DNA of 64,000 nucleotides from Candidatus Saccharimonadota bacterium (GTDB taxonomy: Bacteria; Patescibacteriota; Saccharimonadia; Saccharimonadales; Saccharimonadaceae), in the NCBI GenBank assembly GCA_017406405.1, contig JAFQYO010000016.1:33584-97583 (forward strand), in the 5' to 3' direction. The notes beneath the pieces were generated by a model that was not told the origin of the DNA, ran no database searches, and saw only the letters and a program-made list of their open reading frames with translations. A program made the translations under genes and the position numbers. Shown here one piece after another: positions 57,260 to 64,000 of the stretch. How positions within the stretch are numbered: position 1 is the stretch's first letter; every line of letters begins with the position of its first letter.

Positions 57260-60200
57260 TTAGAGCTCCTCTCCGAGATCGGTCGTTCCTTCTTCGTCGA
57301 TCTCTTTTATTTCTACGCCTTCGTCATCTAAAATCTCTTTTGCTTCGTCGGAATCGAGGTCGGTGATCATTGCCTCGGTTTCGGCTTTGTGTTGGGCGTA
57401 GATTTGTTGGTCATCTTTTTCTTTTTCTATTTCGCGAGACGTTTCTTCGATGACGTCAGAAGCGTCGTTCATTTCGCCGTGGTCGAGCAAATCGACTTTA
57501 AGGCCGAGACCTTGAAGTTCTTTCACGAGGACGTTAAAGCCTTCTGGGAGTTTCGGTCCTTCGATTTGTTCGTTTTTAATGATGGCTTCGTAGGCTTTTG
57601 CACGGCCATAGACGTCATCGGATTTTATTGTCAGCATTTCTTGGAGGGTAGTGGCGGCGCCGTAAGCTTCGAGAGCCCAGACCTCCATTTCCCCGAAGCG
57701 CTGACCACCGTTTTGGGCCTTACCGCCGAGAGGCTGTTGGGTAACCATGGTATAAGGACCGGTCGAGCGGGCGTGAATTTTATCTTCGACCATGTGATGG
57801 AGTTTAATTATGTGCATAACGCCGACAGAAGTGCGTTCATTAAACGGTTCGCCGGTTAGACCATCATAGAGCTGGACACGTCCGTCTTCGTCGATGCCGG
57901 CTTTTTTCAGCTCTTCAGAGATTTTTTCGCCAGGGACACCGTTAAAGGACGGGGTGGCGACTTTATAACCGAGAGAGCGAGCTGCGAAGCCGAGGTGGGT
58001 TTCGAAAAGCTGGCCGAGGTTCATACGGCTCGGGACGCCCATCGGGCTGAGTAAGATGTCAATCGGGGTGCCATCGGCCATGAAAGGCATATCTTCGACC
58101 GGGAGAATGCGAGAGACAACGCCTTTGTTTCCGTGACGACCAGCGAGCTTATCGCCGACGTCGATTTTTCTCATTTCGGCGACGTAGATTTTTATCTGCA
58201 TAAGGACGCCGGCTTTGAGGTCATGGCCTTGTTCGCGGGTGTAGGTGCGGACGCCAATCACCTTTCCGGTTCCGCCGGTCATACGGACGGAGGTGTCGCG
58301 GACGTCTTTAGCCTTTTCACCGAAGATGGCGCGAAGGAGGCGTTCCTCGGAACTGAGTTCTTGTTCGCCTTTAGGGGTGATTTTTCCGACTAAGATGTCG
58401 CCGGTCGAGACTTCGGAGCCGACCGTGACGATTCCATCTTCGCCGAGGTGGCGGAGGGAGTGTTCGGAGACGTTCGGAATATCGCGAGTGATTTGTTCCG
58501 GGCCGAGCTTTGTTTCGCGGACTTCGACATCGTAGTCTTTAATGTTTATCGAAGTTAGTTCGTCGTTTTCGACAAGGCGGGAGGAGATGACAATAGCGTC
58601 ATCCATGTTGTAACCGCGCCAAGGCATGAAGGCGACTAACAAGTCTTTTCCGAGAGCAAGTTCACCGTCCGTCACAGAGGCGCCTTCGATAAGGACATCG
58701 CCTTTTTTGACTTTTTCGCCACGAACGACTTTTGTGCGCATGTTATAACAGCGGTCGTCGTTGTTTTTCTCGAAGTGGATGAGTTTGTATTCTTTTTCGG
58801 ACTTGTCGGAGTATTTAACGATGACGGAGTCGGCGTCAGCTTTCAAAACTTCCCCGTTCCCTTCGGCGAAGATGACCTGGGACAGGTTTTTAGCGACTTC
58901 TTTTTCGATCCCGGTTCCGACAACAGGAGAGTCGGTTTTAAGGAGAGGGACGGCTTGTTTCTGCATGGCGCAGGCCATGAGAGAGCGGTCAACACGGTTT
59001 TTCTCGACGAAAGGAATCAAGGAGGCAGAAACGCCGAGAATTTCTTTGTGCGCGGCGTCGATATGGGTGACTCGGGAAGATTCGACCTGGGCCGGAGTTC
59101 CGCGAACACGAGCGGAGACGTAAGTGTCGACGAATTTTCCGTCTTTGTCGAGTTTGACGGAGGCGTCGGCGATAATCATTTCGTCTTCGGCGGAAGCGTC
59201 AACATAGACGACTTCGTCGGTGACTTTTCCCTTCTTGACGACTCGATAAGGAGCTTCGATGAAGCCATAGTCGTTAATGCGGGCGTAGGTCGCGAGGTTC
59301 AAAACGAGACCGACGTTTCCACCTTCAGGGGTTTCGACGGTACAGATACGGCCGTAGTGAGTAGGGTGGGCATCGCGGACGTCAAATCCGGCGCGTTCGC
59401 GGGTCAAACCGCCAGGGCCCATAGACGACAAGCGGCGTTTGTGGGAGAGTTCGGCGAAGGGGTTCGTCTCGTCCATGAGCTGAGAAAGCTGGGAGGAGGC
59501 GAAAAACTCTTTCACGGCGGCAACAACCGGGCGCGAGTTCAAGAGCTGGGACGGGGTAACGTCTTCGAGGCTCGCCATCGACATTCGGTCGAGAATGTTT
59601 CTTTGGAGGCGGAGCATACCGAGACGGAATTGGCGCTGGACAAGTTCGCCGACGAGTTTTATGCGGCGGTTAGCGAGAGAGTCGATGTCGTCGGGGGCGT
59701 CTTGGGTGTTGTTTAGGCGAATGATTTCGGCGATAATCGCAAGCAAATCTTTCATTTGGAGGGTGCGATGTTCGGAATCGTTCGGGGTGTCGAACCCGAG
59801 ACGTTGGTTTATCTTAAAGCGACCGACGCGAGAATAATCGTAGCGTTTGTAATCGAAGAAAGTGCGCTCAATCATGTCTTTTGCGTTTTCGACGGTAGCT
59901 AAGTCGCCTGGGCGGAGGCGGCGATAAACCTCAATCAAGGCCTCGCTTTGACCACGGGAAGTGTCTTTTTCTAAGGTCGCGTCGATGTAGGAGATTTCTC
60001 CTTCGTCGAGGCCGGCGAACTTTTCTTTAATCTCGGAATTTTTCGAGATGCCGAGGGCGCGAAGAAGAGTCGTCACGGGAAGTTTGCGACGGCGGTCGAT
60101 TTTTACGTAGATGGCGCCGTTTGTGGCGGTTTCGAACTCGAGCCAAGCACCGCGGCCCGGAATCACCTTTGCGCCGTAGTAGCGGCGTTCACCGATTTGG

Positions 60201-60634
60201 TCGGCGGTGAAGAAAACACCGGCGGAACGAATGAGCTGGGAGACGATGACGCGCTCGGTGCCATTTATGATGAAGGTCGCGCGGTCGGTCATCCAGGGGT
60301 AGTCGCCGAAGAAGATGTCTTGTTCCTTTTTCTCGCCGGAAACCTTGTTTTCTAGCTCGACGATGACATGGAGAGGAGCGTCATAAGTCGTTAAGTTGTA
60401 TTTTGCGTCGCGTTCGGTCTCGGGGGGTTCTTTAAAATAATAATCTTTAAAGCGGAGCGAGAGTTTTTGGTGAGTGTAGTCCTCAATCGGATTTAGCTCG
60501 TTGAAAACTTCGCGGAGACCGGATTTGACAAAATCTTCCCAACTGTCCTTTTGGTGGGCAATCAAGTCAGGAATAGGGAGGGCTTGGTCGCCTTCTGTGA
60601 AGAAAATACGACCTTTGTTCGGTTGTGATTTCAC
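57260..60634 (-). CDS. rpoB: RNA polymerase beta subunit
   Basis: 1124 aa. LSQLMDETNPFAELSHKRRL (fork loop and rifampicin region), MGPGGLTRERAGFDVRDAHP, YGRICTVETPEGGNVGLVLN, GYNMDDAIVISSRLVENDEL, GDKLAGRHGNKGVVSRILP and the C-terminal GGQRFGEMEVWALEAYGAA are all canonical. The rifampicin-pocket residues appear to be the common bacterial ones except for local changes. An acidic C-terminal tail is present (DDEGVEIKEIDEEG). First gene of the rpoBC operon with a structured leader upstream; rplJ and rplL are not adjacent. Confidence 0.97.
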   Translation of the reverse strand: MKSQPNKGRIFFTEGDQALPIPDLIAHQKDSWEDFVKSGLREVFNELNPIEDYTHQKLSLRFKDYYFKEPPETERDAKYNLTTYDAPLHVIVELENKVSGEKKEQDIFFGDYPWMTDRATFIINGTERVIVSQLIRSAGVFFTADQIGERRYYGAKVIPGRGAWLEFETATNGAIYVKIDRRRKLPVTTLLRALGISKNSEIKEKFAGLDEGEISYIDATLEKDTSRGQSEALIEVYRRLRPGDLATVENAKDMIERTFFDYKRYDYSRVGRFKINQRLGFDTPNDSEHRTLQMKDLLAIIAEIIRLNNTQDAPDDIDSLANRRIKLVGELVQRQFRLGMLRLQRNILDRMSMASLEDVTPSQLLNSRPVVAAVKEFFASSQLSQLMDETNPFAELSHKRRLSSMGPGGLTRERAGFDVRDAHPTHYGRICTVETPEGGNVGLVLNLATYARINDYGFIEAPYRVVKKGKVTDEVVYVDASAEDEMIIADASVKLDKDGKFVDTYVSARVRGTPAQVESSRVTHIDAAHKEILGVSASLIPFVEKNRVDRSLMACAMQKQAVPLLKTDSPVVGTGIEKEVAKNLSQVIFAEGNGEVLKADADSVIVKYSDKSEKEYKLIHFEKNNDDRCYNMRTKVVRGEKVKKGDVLIEGASVTDGELALGKDLLVAFMPWRGYNMDDAIVISSRLVENDELTSINIKDYDVEVRETKLGPEQITRDIPNVSEHSLRHLGEDGIVTVGSEVSTGDILVGKITPKGEQELSSEERLLRAIFGEKAKDVRDTSVRMTGGTGKVIGVRTYTREQGHDLKAGVLMQIKIYVAEMRKIDVGDKLAGRHGNKGVVSRILPVEDMPFMADGTPIDILLSPMGVPSRMNLGQLFETHLGFAARSLGYKVATPSFNGVPGEKISEELKKAGIDEDGRVQLYDGLTGEPFNERTSVGVMHIIKLHHMVEDKIHARSTGPYTMVTQQPLGGKAQNGGQRFGEMEVWALEAYGAATTLQEMLTIKSDDVYGRAKAYEAIIKNEQIEGPKLPEGFNVLVKELQGLGLKVDLLDHGEMNDASDVIEETSREIEKEKDDQQIYAQHKAETEAMITDLDSDEAKEILDDEGVEIKEIDEEGTTDLGEEL

Positions 60635-60800
60635 GAAATTCCTTTTTCTTTAAGTTTATAGGTAATCTTTAGCGCCGAAGATTACTGCCGGTTTTTCGCT
60701 AGGTCGGGTCGCCGGTCCCTCGTAGCTTCAAAAAAAGCGGCAAACTGCTTCTTGTAGGTTATTTTAGCAAAAATTGCAAGAAAAGCAAGGGGGATTTAAG
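60635..60800 (-). promoter_or_regulatory. rpoB promoter and structured leader
   Basis: Minus strand: TTGCTT about 16 bp from TAAAAT (near 60765-60795) serves as promoter. The leader then has CCGGC/GCCGG (about 60691-60717) and a perfect 8-bp hairpin GTAATCTT/AAGATTAC (about 60662-60686), followed by AAAGAAAAAGGAA as SD. The hairpins could be an attenuator or protein-binding element. Confidence 0.55.
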
Positions 60801-60819
60801 AGAATTTTGACAGGTCGAC

Positions 60820-60848
60820 TTGCAAAAATCGAGAAAATTTGGTATAAT
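60820..60848 (+). promoter_or_regulatory. Promoter of the 60.9-61.9 kb orphan operon
   Basis: TTGCAA (60820-60825), 17 bp, TATAAT (60843-60848) with TTGG extended -10. Confidence 0.7.
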
Positions 60849-60900
60849 AGTTGTGCTACTAGAGAACATTTACAGCTTAAGAAAAAGGGGGAAGAATTGT

Positions 60901-61335
60901 ATGCTTATCTTGACAACTTCTAATTCGGATTATCACGAGGCGAGAGCTCGCTTCGGGAAGGACTATGAAATCATGCTGACGGATTCGGGCCCGAGGAGGC
61001 CGGTTCAGACGCTAATGGCACACAATATCTCGACGAAGGAGCATATCCTTTTGTTCGGGGAGGCGATTGGCGCTCCGAGTATGATCGGGGCTGAGGTCTA
61101 TGTGGAACAGAGCTGTTTTTATCAGCACGCTGATCCGGGAAATAAGACTTCTTTAGTCGTTCTGACGCGTCCGGCGTTTGAGTTTGCTCCAGAGATAGGA
61201 GTTAAGTGCTATTCGGGAACGGAAATTTCCGGACTTGATAGATGGGGGTTCAAGGAAGACGAGATTTTCGACTTTGAGTTGGCGTTTTTGCTGACGTTCT
61301 ATCCGAACGTAACTTGTTGGAGAGTTGTGAGATAA
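60901..61335 (+). CDS. Hypothetical protein, 144 aa
   Basis: Start at ATG 60901 with AAAGGGGGAAG upstream; an upstream in-frame ATG would overlap the promoter. Soluble alpha/beta protein with HEARARFGKDYEIMLTDSGP, HNISTKEHILLFGEAIGAPS, and RWGFKEDEIFDFELAFLLTF. I do not recognise a family. It is first of two genes, with a 16-bp gap to the second. Confidence 0.75.
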   Translation: MLILTTSNSDYHEARARFGKDYEIMLTDSGPRRPVQTLMAHNISTKEHILLFGEAIGAPSMIGAEVYVEQSCFYQHADPGNKTSLVVLTRPAFEFAPEIGVKCYSGTEISGLDRWGFKEDEIFDFELAFLLTFYPNVTCWRVVR

Positions 61336-61351
61336 CGAAAGGGGGAAAGGA

Positions 61352-61867
61352 ATGTCAAAAGTAGCAGAAAGGCTTTCCTTTGCAACTTACAGTGATGGGT
61401 TCGACAGAGAAGACCCTTCGGACGACGTGAGGCTGAGGCCTGGCGAATGTAAGAAGGACTTGATTCGAGGGTATTGGCTGAAAGCGCTCGAAATGACGTA
61501 TAAATATGGAGACTATGTCGCTCGGAGAAAGCTACTTGTGAACGTGCTTGACCCGAACACATACCATAAAGTCGAAAAAGTGTTCGTCGATTTGTTTGGC
61601 GGAGATGTCTCGAAACTGAGAGACAGAGTCAGGAAACTCGAAAATGAGTTTTATCGCTCGATAGATTCTCTGAACGAAGCCGCGAAGGATTTTAAGATTG
61701 AGACATACGCCTATAACGCGGTCGAACAACTGATTTATGACCAGAAAATCCGGAACAGGTTTAGAAACGCCGTAAAAAGGCATTGTGCGAGGGAGGACGA
61801 ACCGTTTTCGATTTTTCTGATTCCCGAGAGGGATTTTCGGAAGAGACGGTCAGATTCTCGAACCTAA
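61352..61867 (+). CDS. Hypothetical protein, 171 aa
   Basis: SD AAAGGGGGAAAGG precedes the ATG. The protein is mostly helical and charged, with a predicted coiled-coil-like stretch (KLRDRVRKLENEFYRSIDSL) and a basic C-terminus (RDFRKRRSDSRT). No family recognised. It is cotranscribed with the 144-aa gene and ends at a strong terminator. Confidence 0.75.
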   Translation: MSKVAERLSFATYSDGFDREDPSDDVRLRPGECKKDLIRGYWLKALEMTYKYGDYVARRKLLVNVLDPNTYHKVEKVFVDLFGGDVSKLRDRVRKLENEFYRSIDSLNEAAKDFKIETYAYNAVEQLIYDQKIRNRFRNAVKRHCAREDEPFSIFLIPERDFRKRRSDSRT

Positions 61868-61879
61868 AATCCAAAAAAA

Positions 61880-61904
61880 TAAAGCTCCCAGACGGGAGCT
61901 TTTT
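61880..61904. terminator. Bidirectional terminator between the orphan operon and khpA
   Basis: AAAGCTCCC/GGGAGCTTT around AGAC, with T runs on both strands. Confidence 0.85.
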
Positions 61905-61928
61905 AACGTCAACGAGGCCGAGACAAGG

Positions 61929-62303
61929 CTAAATATCGAGGTCGTCAAGGTCATCCATTTCGGCGCGGGTTTTTTCGGCCAAATCAGAGGTTTCTTCCTC
62001 TTCTTTTTCGGGGGTTTCGGAAGTTTCGTCCGCGCTCGAAATTTGTTCGGTTTCGGCGTCGGTGTTGACGATTTTCAGGTTATAACGGGCGTCGTTTTTT
62101 GTGCCGAGGGCGCGAAGAAGAGTCCGGATAGACTGAGCTGTAGCGCCGCGTTTGCCGATGACACGACCGACATCTTCAGGGTCCACAGAGAGCGAGAGCA
62201 AGACTCCTTTTTCGTCGATTTTTCGGTCGACGGAGACTTTGTCGGGATTGTTTACGAGAGTTTTCACGATATATTCTACGAATTGCTGGTCGATGGTTGG
62301 CAT
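61929..62303 (-). CDS. khpA: KH-domain RNA-binding protein KhpA
   Basis: 124 aa: a KhpA/YlqC-type KH domain at 1-78 (FVEYIVKTLVNNPDKVSVDR; VGRVIGKRGATAQSIRTLLR with the GxxG loop) followed by an acidic, probably disordered tail of about 45 residues (ETPEKEEEETSDLAEKTRAE). KhpA binds RNA and, with KhpB, influences cell division in Gram-positives. It follows rpsP as in many bacteria, but has its own -10 (TATAAT, 62333-62338) and a terminator in between. Confidence 0.92.
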   Translation of the reverse strand: MPTIDQQFVEYIVKTLVNNPDKVSVDRKIDEKGVLLSLSVDPEDVGRVIGKRGATAQSIRTLLRALGTKNDARYNLKIVNTDAETEQISSADETSETPEKEEEETSDLAEKTRAEMDDLDDLDI

Positions 62304-62332
62304 ATAATCTCCTGTTATGGTTTATGAGACTA

Positions 62333-62338
62333 ATTATA
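62333..62338 (-). promoter_or_regulatory. -10 box of khpA
   Basis: Minus-strand TATAAT at 62333-62338, with the AACAGGAG ribosome-binding site downstream, immediately after the rpsP terminator. Confidence 0.6.
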
Positions 62339-62345
62339 GCATAAA

Positions 62346-62366
62346 AATTGCCCCTTTCGGGGCGAT
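62346..62366 (-). terminator. rpsP terminator
   Basis: Minus strand GCCCC/GGGGC around GAAA followed by AATTTTTAT. Confidence 0.8.
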
Positions 62367-62376
62367 TTTAGGAATT

Positions 62377-62733
62377 TTATTCCGCAGGGGTTTCGGCGGG
62401 TTCTTCGGCCGGAGCTTCTTTTGGTTGGTTTTTGCGAAGCTTGTCGGCGTGTTTCGCCTTTTTGTGTTTTTCGGCCGGTTTTTTATACCAGGAGGGGAGG
62501 TTTATCCCGTTTTTCTCGAGGACGAGAGCGACACGAGAAGAAGGTTGGGCACCGCTTTTAAGATAGAACTCGAGCTTTTCTTTGTCGAGGACGGCGGATT
62601 TGGTTTCTGGGTTGTAGTTGCCGACCTCAGCCACAACGCGCCCAGAAAGAGGGTGACGCTGGGATTCTTGGACGACTATCCGATACACCGGGAGGTGAGT
62701 ACGGCCATTACGTTGCATGCGAATCGCGAGCAT
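62377..62733 (-). CDS. rpsP: 30S ribosomal protein S16
   Basis: 118 aa. MLAIRMQRNGRTHLPVYRIV, RVVAEVGNYNPETKSAVLDK and the basic tail are S16 signatures. The C-terminal about 35 residues are Lys/Glu/Pro-rich (KKPAEKHKKAKHADKLRKN; EAPAEEPAETPAE) beyond the usual 80-90 aa core. Precedes khpA. Confidence 0.95.
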   Translation of the reverse strand: MLAIRMQRNGRTHLPVYRIVVQESQRHPLSGRVVAEVGNYNPETKSAVLDKEKLEFYLKSGAQPSSRVALVLEKNGINLPSWYKKPAEKHKKAKHADKLRKNQPKEAPAEEPAETPAE

Positions 62734-62848
62734 TTTTTCTCCTTAAATTATTATTTCCCTATATTTTAGCGCATTTTCGGGGATTTGTAAAGAGGTGCGA
62801 TTATTCGCAACTTTGCGTTTAAAATTGTCCTAAGGTGAATAAGAGACG

Positions 62849-63181
62849 CTATAACTTTCTTTCGAGGGAGATGAACTCGTCGTAGTAGTGCTGGAGGGAG
62901 TTTGGGTCGGTGTTATAGGAGTTTCCTAGAAAAAAGTCACAAAATTCTTCGCGCGCACGGCAGACTTCTTGGAGTTTTCCGAATTCTTTTTTTTCTTGGA
63001 GAGCGTCGATTGTGAAGTCGAAAAGCTCGAGAGCGCGGTCAAAGCACCCCTGGAAGCGGCGAGGATTGTCTTTATATTTTAAGGCGCGATAAACTTCGCT
63101 GCCGATGTTCCCCATTTGGTAGGCTATCGACTTTTCAGCCCAAGTCTCTCGAGCTTCTTTGTGCTGGATTATTTGACCCAT
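62849..63181 (-). CDS. Hypothetical four-helix protein
   Basis: 110 aa, all helical. GNIGSEVYRALKYKDNPRRF, FDRALELFDFTIDALQEKKE and VCRAREEFCDFFLGNSYNT match a small orphan family often seen in bacteria next to other small genes. It overlaps the upstream DUF5674 gene by 13 bp, so the two are co-expressed. It is similar in shape to Avd, but there is no evidence of a DGR role. Confidence 0.7.
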   Translation of the reverse strand: MGQIIQHKEARETWAEKSIAYQMGNIGSEVYRALKYKDNPRRFQGCFDRALELFDFTIDALQEKKEFGKLQEVCRAREEFCDFFLGNSYNTDPNSLQHYYDEFISLERKL

Positions 63182-63507
63182 TTTTTTACGACTTGTTTGA
63201 TTTTTTCTCGGGTTTTTTCGTCTTCGACGTCGCGGGAGCGGTTGTTTTGGCGAGGACGGACGTTTATCATCGAATCGAATTCGATAAAATTGTCGCCGGT
63301 TTCGTCGAACCAGAGGTTAATTCCCCAGAGAGCGTCTTGAGACGAACCGCGTTCAAGAAGAGCGCGCTCGATGTCGGCGTGCATCTCGGCATCGAGACCG
63401 ATGATTTCGCGCTCGACGTCGACGACTGCTTTCACCATCCCGTCTTCTAAAACGTTTTTTGAGGACTTTAGAGAGGATTTTTTAATTTCTTGTTCAAGGA
63501 TTTGCAT
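63169..63507 (-). CDS. DUF5674-like protein
   Basis: 112 aa. MVKAVVDVEREIIGLDAEMH, ADIERALLERGSSQDALWGI, and LWFDETGDNFIEFDSMINVR followed by RPRQNNRSRDVEDEKTREKI match the DUF5674 pattern. Function unknown. It starts six bases after a -10 TATAAT (63514-63519), so it is leaderless. Confidence 0.78.
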   Translation of the reverse strand: MQILEQEIKKSSLKSSKNVLEDGMVKAVVDVEREIIGLDAEMHADIERALLERGSSQDALWGINLWFDETGDNFIEFDSMINVRPRQNNRSRDVEDEKTREKIKQVVKKWVK

Positions 63508-63513
63508 AGGGAT

Positions 63514-63519
63514 ATTATA
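63514..63519 (-). promoter_or_regulatory. -10 box of the DUF5674 gene (leaderless)
   Basis: Minus-strand TATAAT six bases before the start codon. Confidence 0.6.
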
Positions 63520-63765
63520 ACATGATTTAGGGCGCGGAGTGGGGAGAAAAAGGGGACTTTAGGGGGTTGACCTGGAGAAAAAAGTGTGAGAAAATAAGGG
63601 GTTTTTCGGAGTGTGCTAATATGTCCATACTGCTTATGTTAAAAATTTTTCTTTCCTATAATGTGCATTTTCACGGAAGGCTAAGAGACTTTATGAAGTT
63701 TTTCTAGACGTTTTCAAGAAAATCTGGGGAGGAGGGAACAAGCGGGAACTCGGAACCGGACCTCT

Positions 63766-64000
63766 CTACTGCGATACGCAACGCACCGCAAACCCGTCTC
63801 CGCGAGCGTTGCTGCTCTGAGGGTTTAAGTTCGACGAGCTGAAGCTCAGGTAGGCGGAGTTCGTGGTATTGTAGGAACGAAGCGACCAATAGTTGCCGTT
63901 CGAACCTCTGTAGCTAAGCCCCGTAGAGTTCCAGGCGTAGTTGCCACTCCTCACATACGATAATGGGGCGCTGAGAAGGCCGTAGTCGCGGGTGGAGCCG
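63766..64000 (-). CDS. C-terminus of a probable DGR target protein (partial; continues past the right edge)
   Basis: The frame is open from the right edge to a TAG at 63766-63768 and ends with RCVSQ. It reads GSTRDYGLLSAPLSYVRSG, NYAWNSTGLSYRGSNGNYW, SLRSYNTTNSAYLSFSSSN, LNPQSSNARGDGFAVRCVSQ. This is the same 209-bp variable region as the array at 20.5-22.0 kb but in a continuous frame with a proper stop, so it is the best candidate for a live target gene. Several AAC codons are kept (AAC GGC AAC), but GGGG occurs where other copies have TTT or GAA, so it is itself a diversified copy and not the template. The upstream gene body is outside the window. Confidence 0.8.
   Translation of the reverse strand, partial: GSTRDYGLLSAPLSYVRSGNYAWNSTGLSYRGSNGNYWSLRSYNTTNSAYLSFSSSNLNPQSSNARGDGFAVRCVSQ
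63784..63992 (-). repeat. DGR variable region (seventh copy)
   Basis: Unit from CCCGCGACTACGGCC to TTTGCGGTG, within the coding frame of the partial gene above. Nearly identical constant parts to the array cassettes; differences are at template-adenine positions. Confidence 0.85.

Noticed and set aside
62849..63181. Second Avd protein
   Set aside because: Helical and of similar size, but lacks the basic pattern of Avd and belongs with the DUF5674 gene, with which it overlaps.
63784..63992. Right-edge copy as the DGR template repeat
   Set aside because: It is coding with a stop and has G and T at positions where other copies need a template A.
1..64000. Alternative genetic code (UGA as Gly, as in Gracilibacteria/SR1)
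   Set aside because: UGA ends many well-defined genes (for example rnhA) at expected lengths and does not interrupt conserved domains.

Overview
The window looks like a chromosomal segment of a Candidatus Saccharibacteria (TM7, CPR/Patescibacteria) bacterium. The pointers are a compact genome with 1-4 nt gene overlaps, a reduced division/cell-wall cluster, an S10-type ribosomal operon with members missing, zinc-site-free versions of informational proteins, many small orphan genes, and large surface adhesins of the kind expected in an episymbiont. The standard bacterial code fits every frame. This assignment is inferred from gene content, not from a search.

Layout. 1-3.6 kb: end of parA, parB, a RelA/SpoT synthetase-hydrolase, RNase HI and a CYTH protein. 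3.6-5.6 kb: a two-gene diversity-generating retroelement (DGR) core, an Avd-like accessory protein followed by a DGR-type reverse transcriptase. 5.6-12 kb: an HTH-MurA fusion, a UvrD/PcrA helicase, a DUF4868 (KwaB-like) protein and a DUF975/CmpB-like membrane protein. 12.3-19.8 kb: rsmH, an ftsL-like gene, ftsI, mraY, ftsW, murG and an ftsQ-like gene. 20.5-22.0 kb: six tandem, promoterless, mutually out-of-frame copies of a DGR variable region. 22-30.5 kb: small orphan genes, a VirD4/TraG-like ATPase, a sigma-region-4/HARE-HTH regulator, topA and pth. 30.5-46.7 kb: a 1668-aa VaFE-repeat surface protein, der, tRNA-Glu, a DUF3048 protein, gltX, a 1109-aa InlB/FISUMP-domain surface protein and three further exported or membrane-anchored proteins. 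46.7-60.6 kb (minus strand): rpoBC followed by rplC-rplD-rplW-rplB-rpsS-rplV-rpsC-rplP-rpsQ-rplN-rplX-rplE-rpsN-rpsH. 60.9-63.5 kb: orphan genes, khpA and rpsP. 63.8 kb to the right edge: the C-terminus of a gene ending in another DGR variable region.

The most interesting content is the DGR. The reverse transcriptase has the IGNLSSQ and YVDD motifs, and seven about 209-bp FISUMP-type variable regions lie in the window. They differ mainly where the ancestral template can be read as adenine, typically at the first two bases of codons ending in C, which is the hallmark of adenine-directed mutagenic retrohoming. Six of the seven sit in a tandem array that cannot encode one protein, so it resembles a silent cassette bank or an ectopic-homing graveyard. 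I found no template repeat in the window.

Other recurring signals are: -10 boxes only 6-7 nt upstream of start codons (leaderless transcripts); a short repeat placed between operon ends and the next promoter; loss of all zinc-binding cysteines in RpoC; and structured leaders ahead of rplC and rpoB and between rsmH and ftsL.
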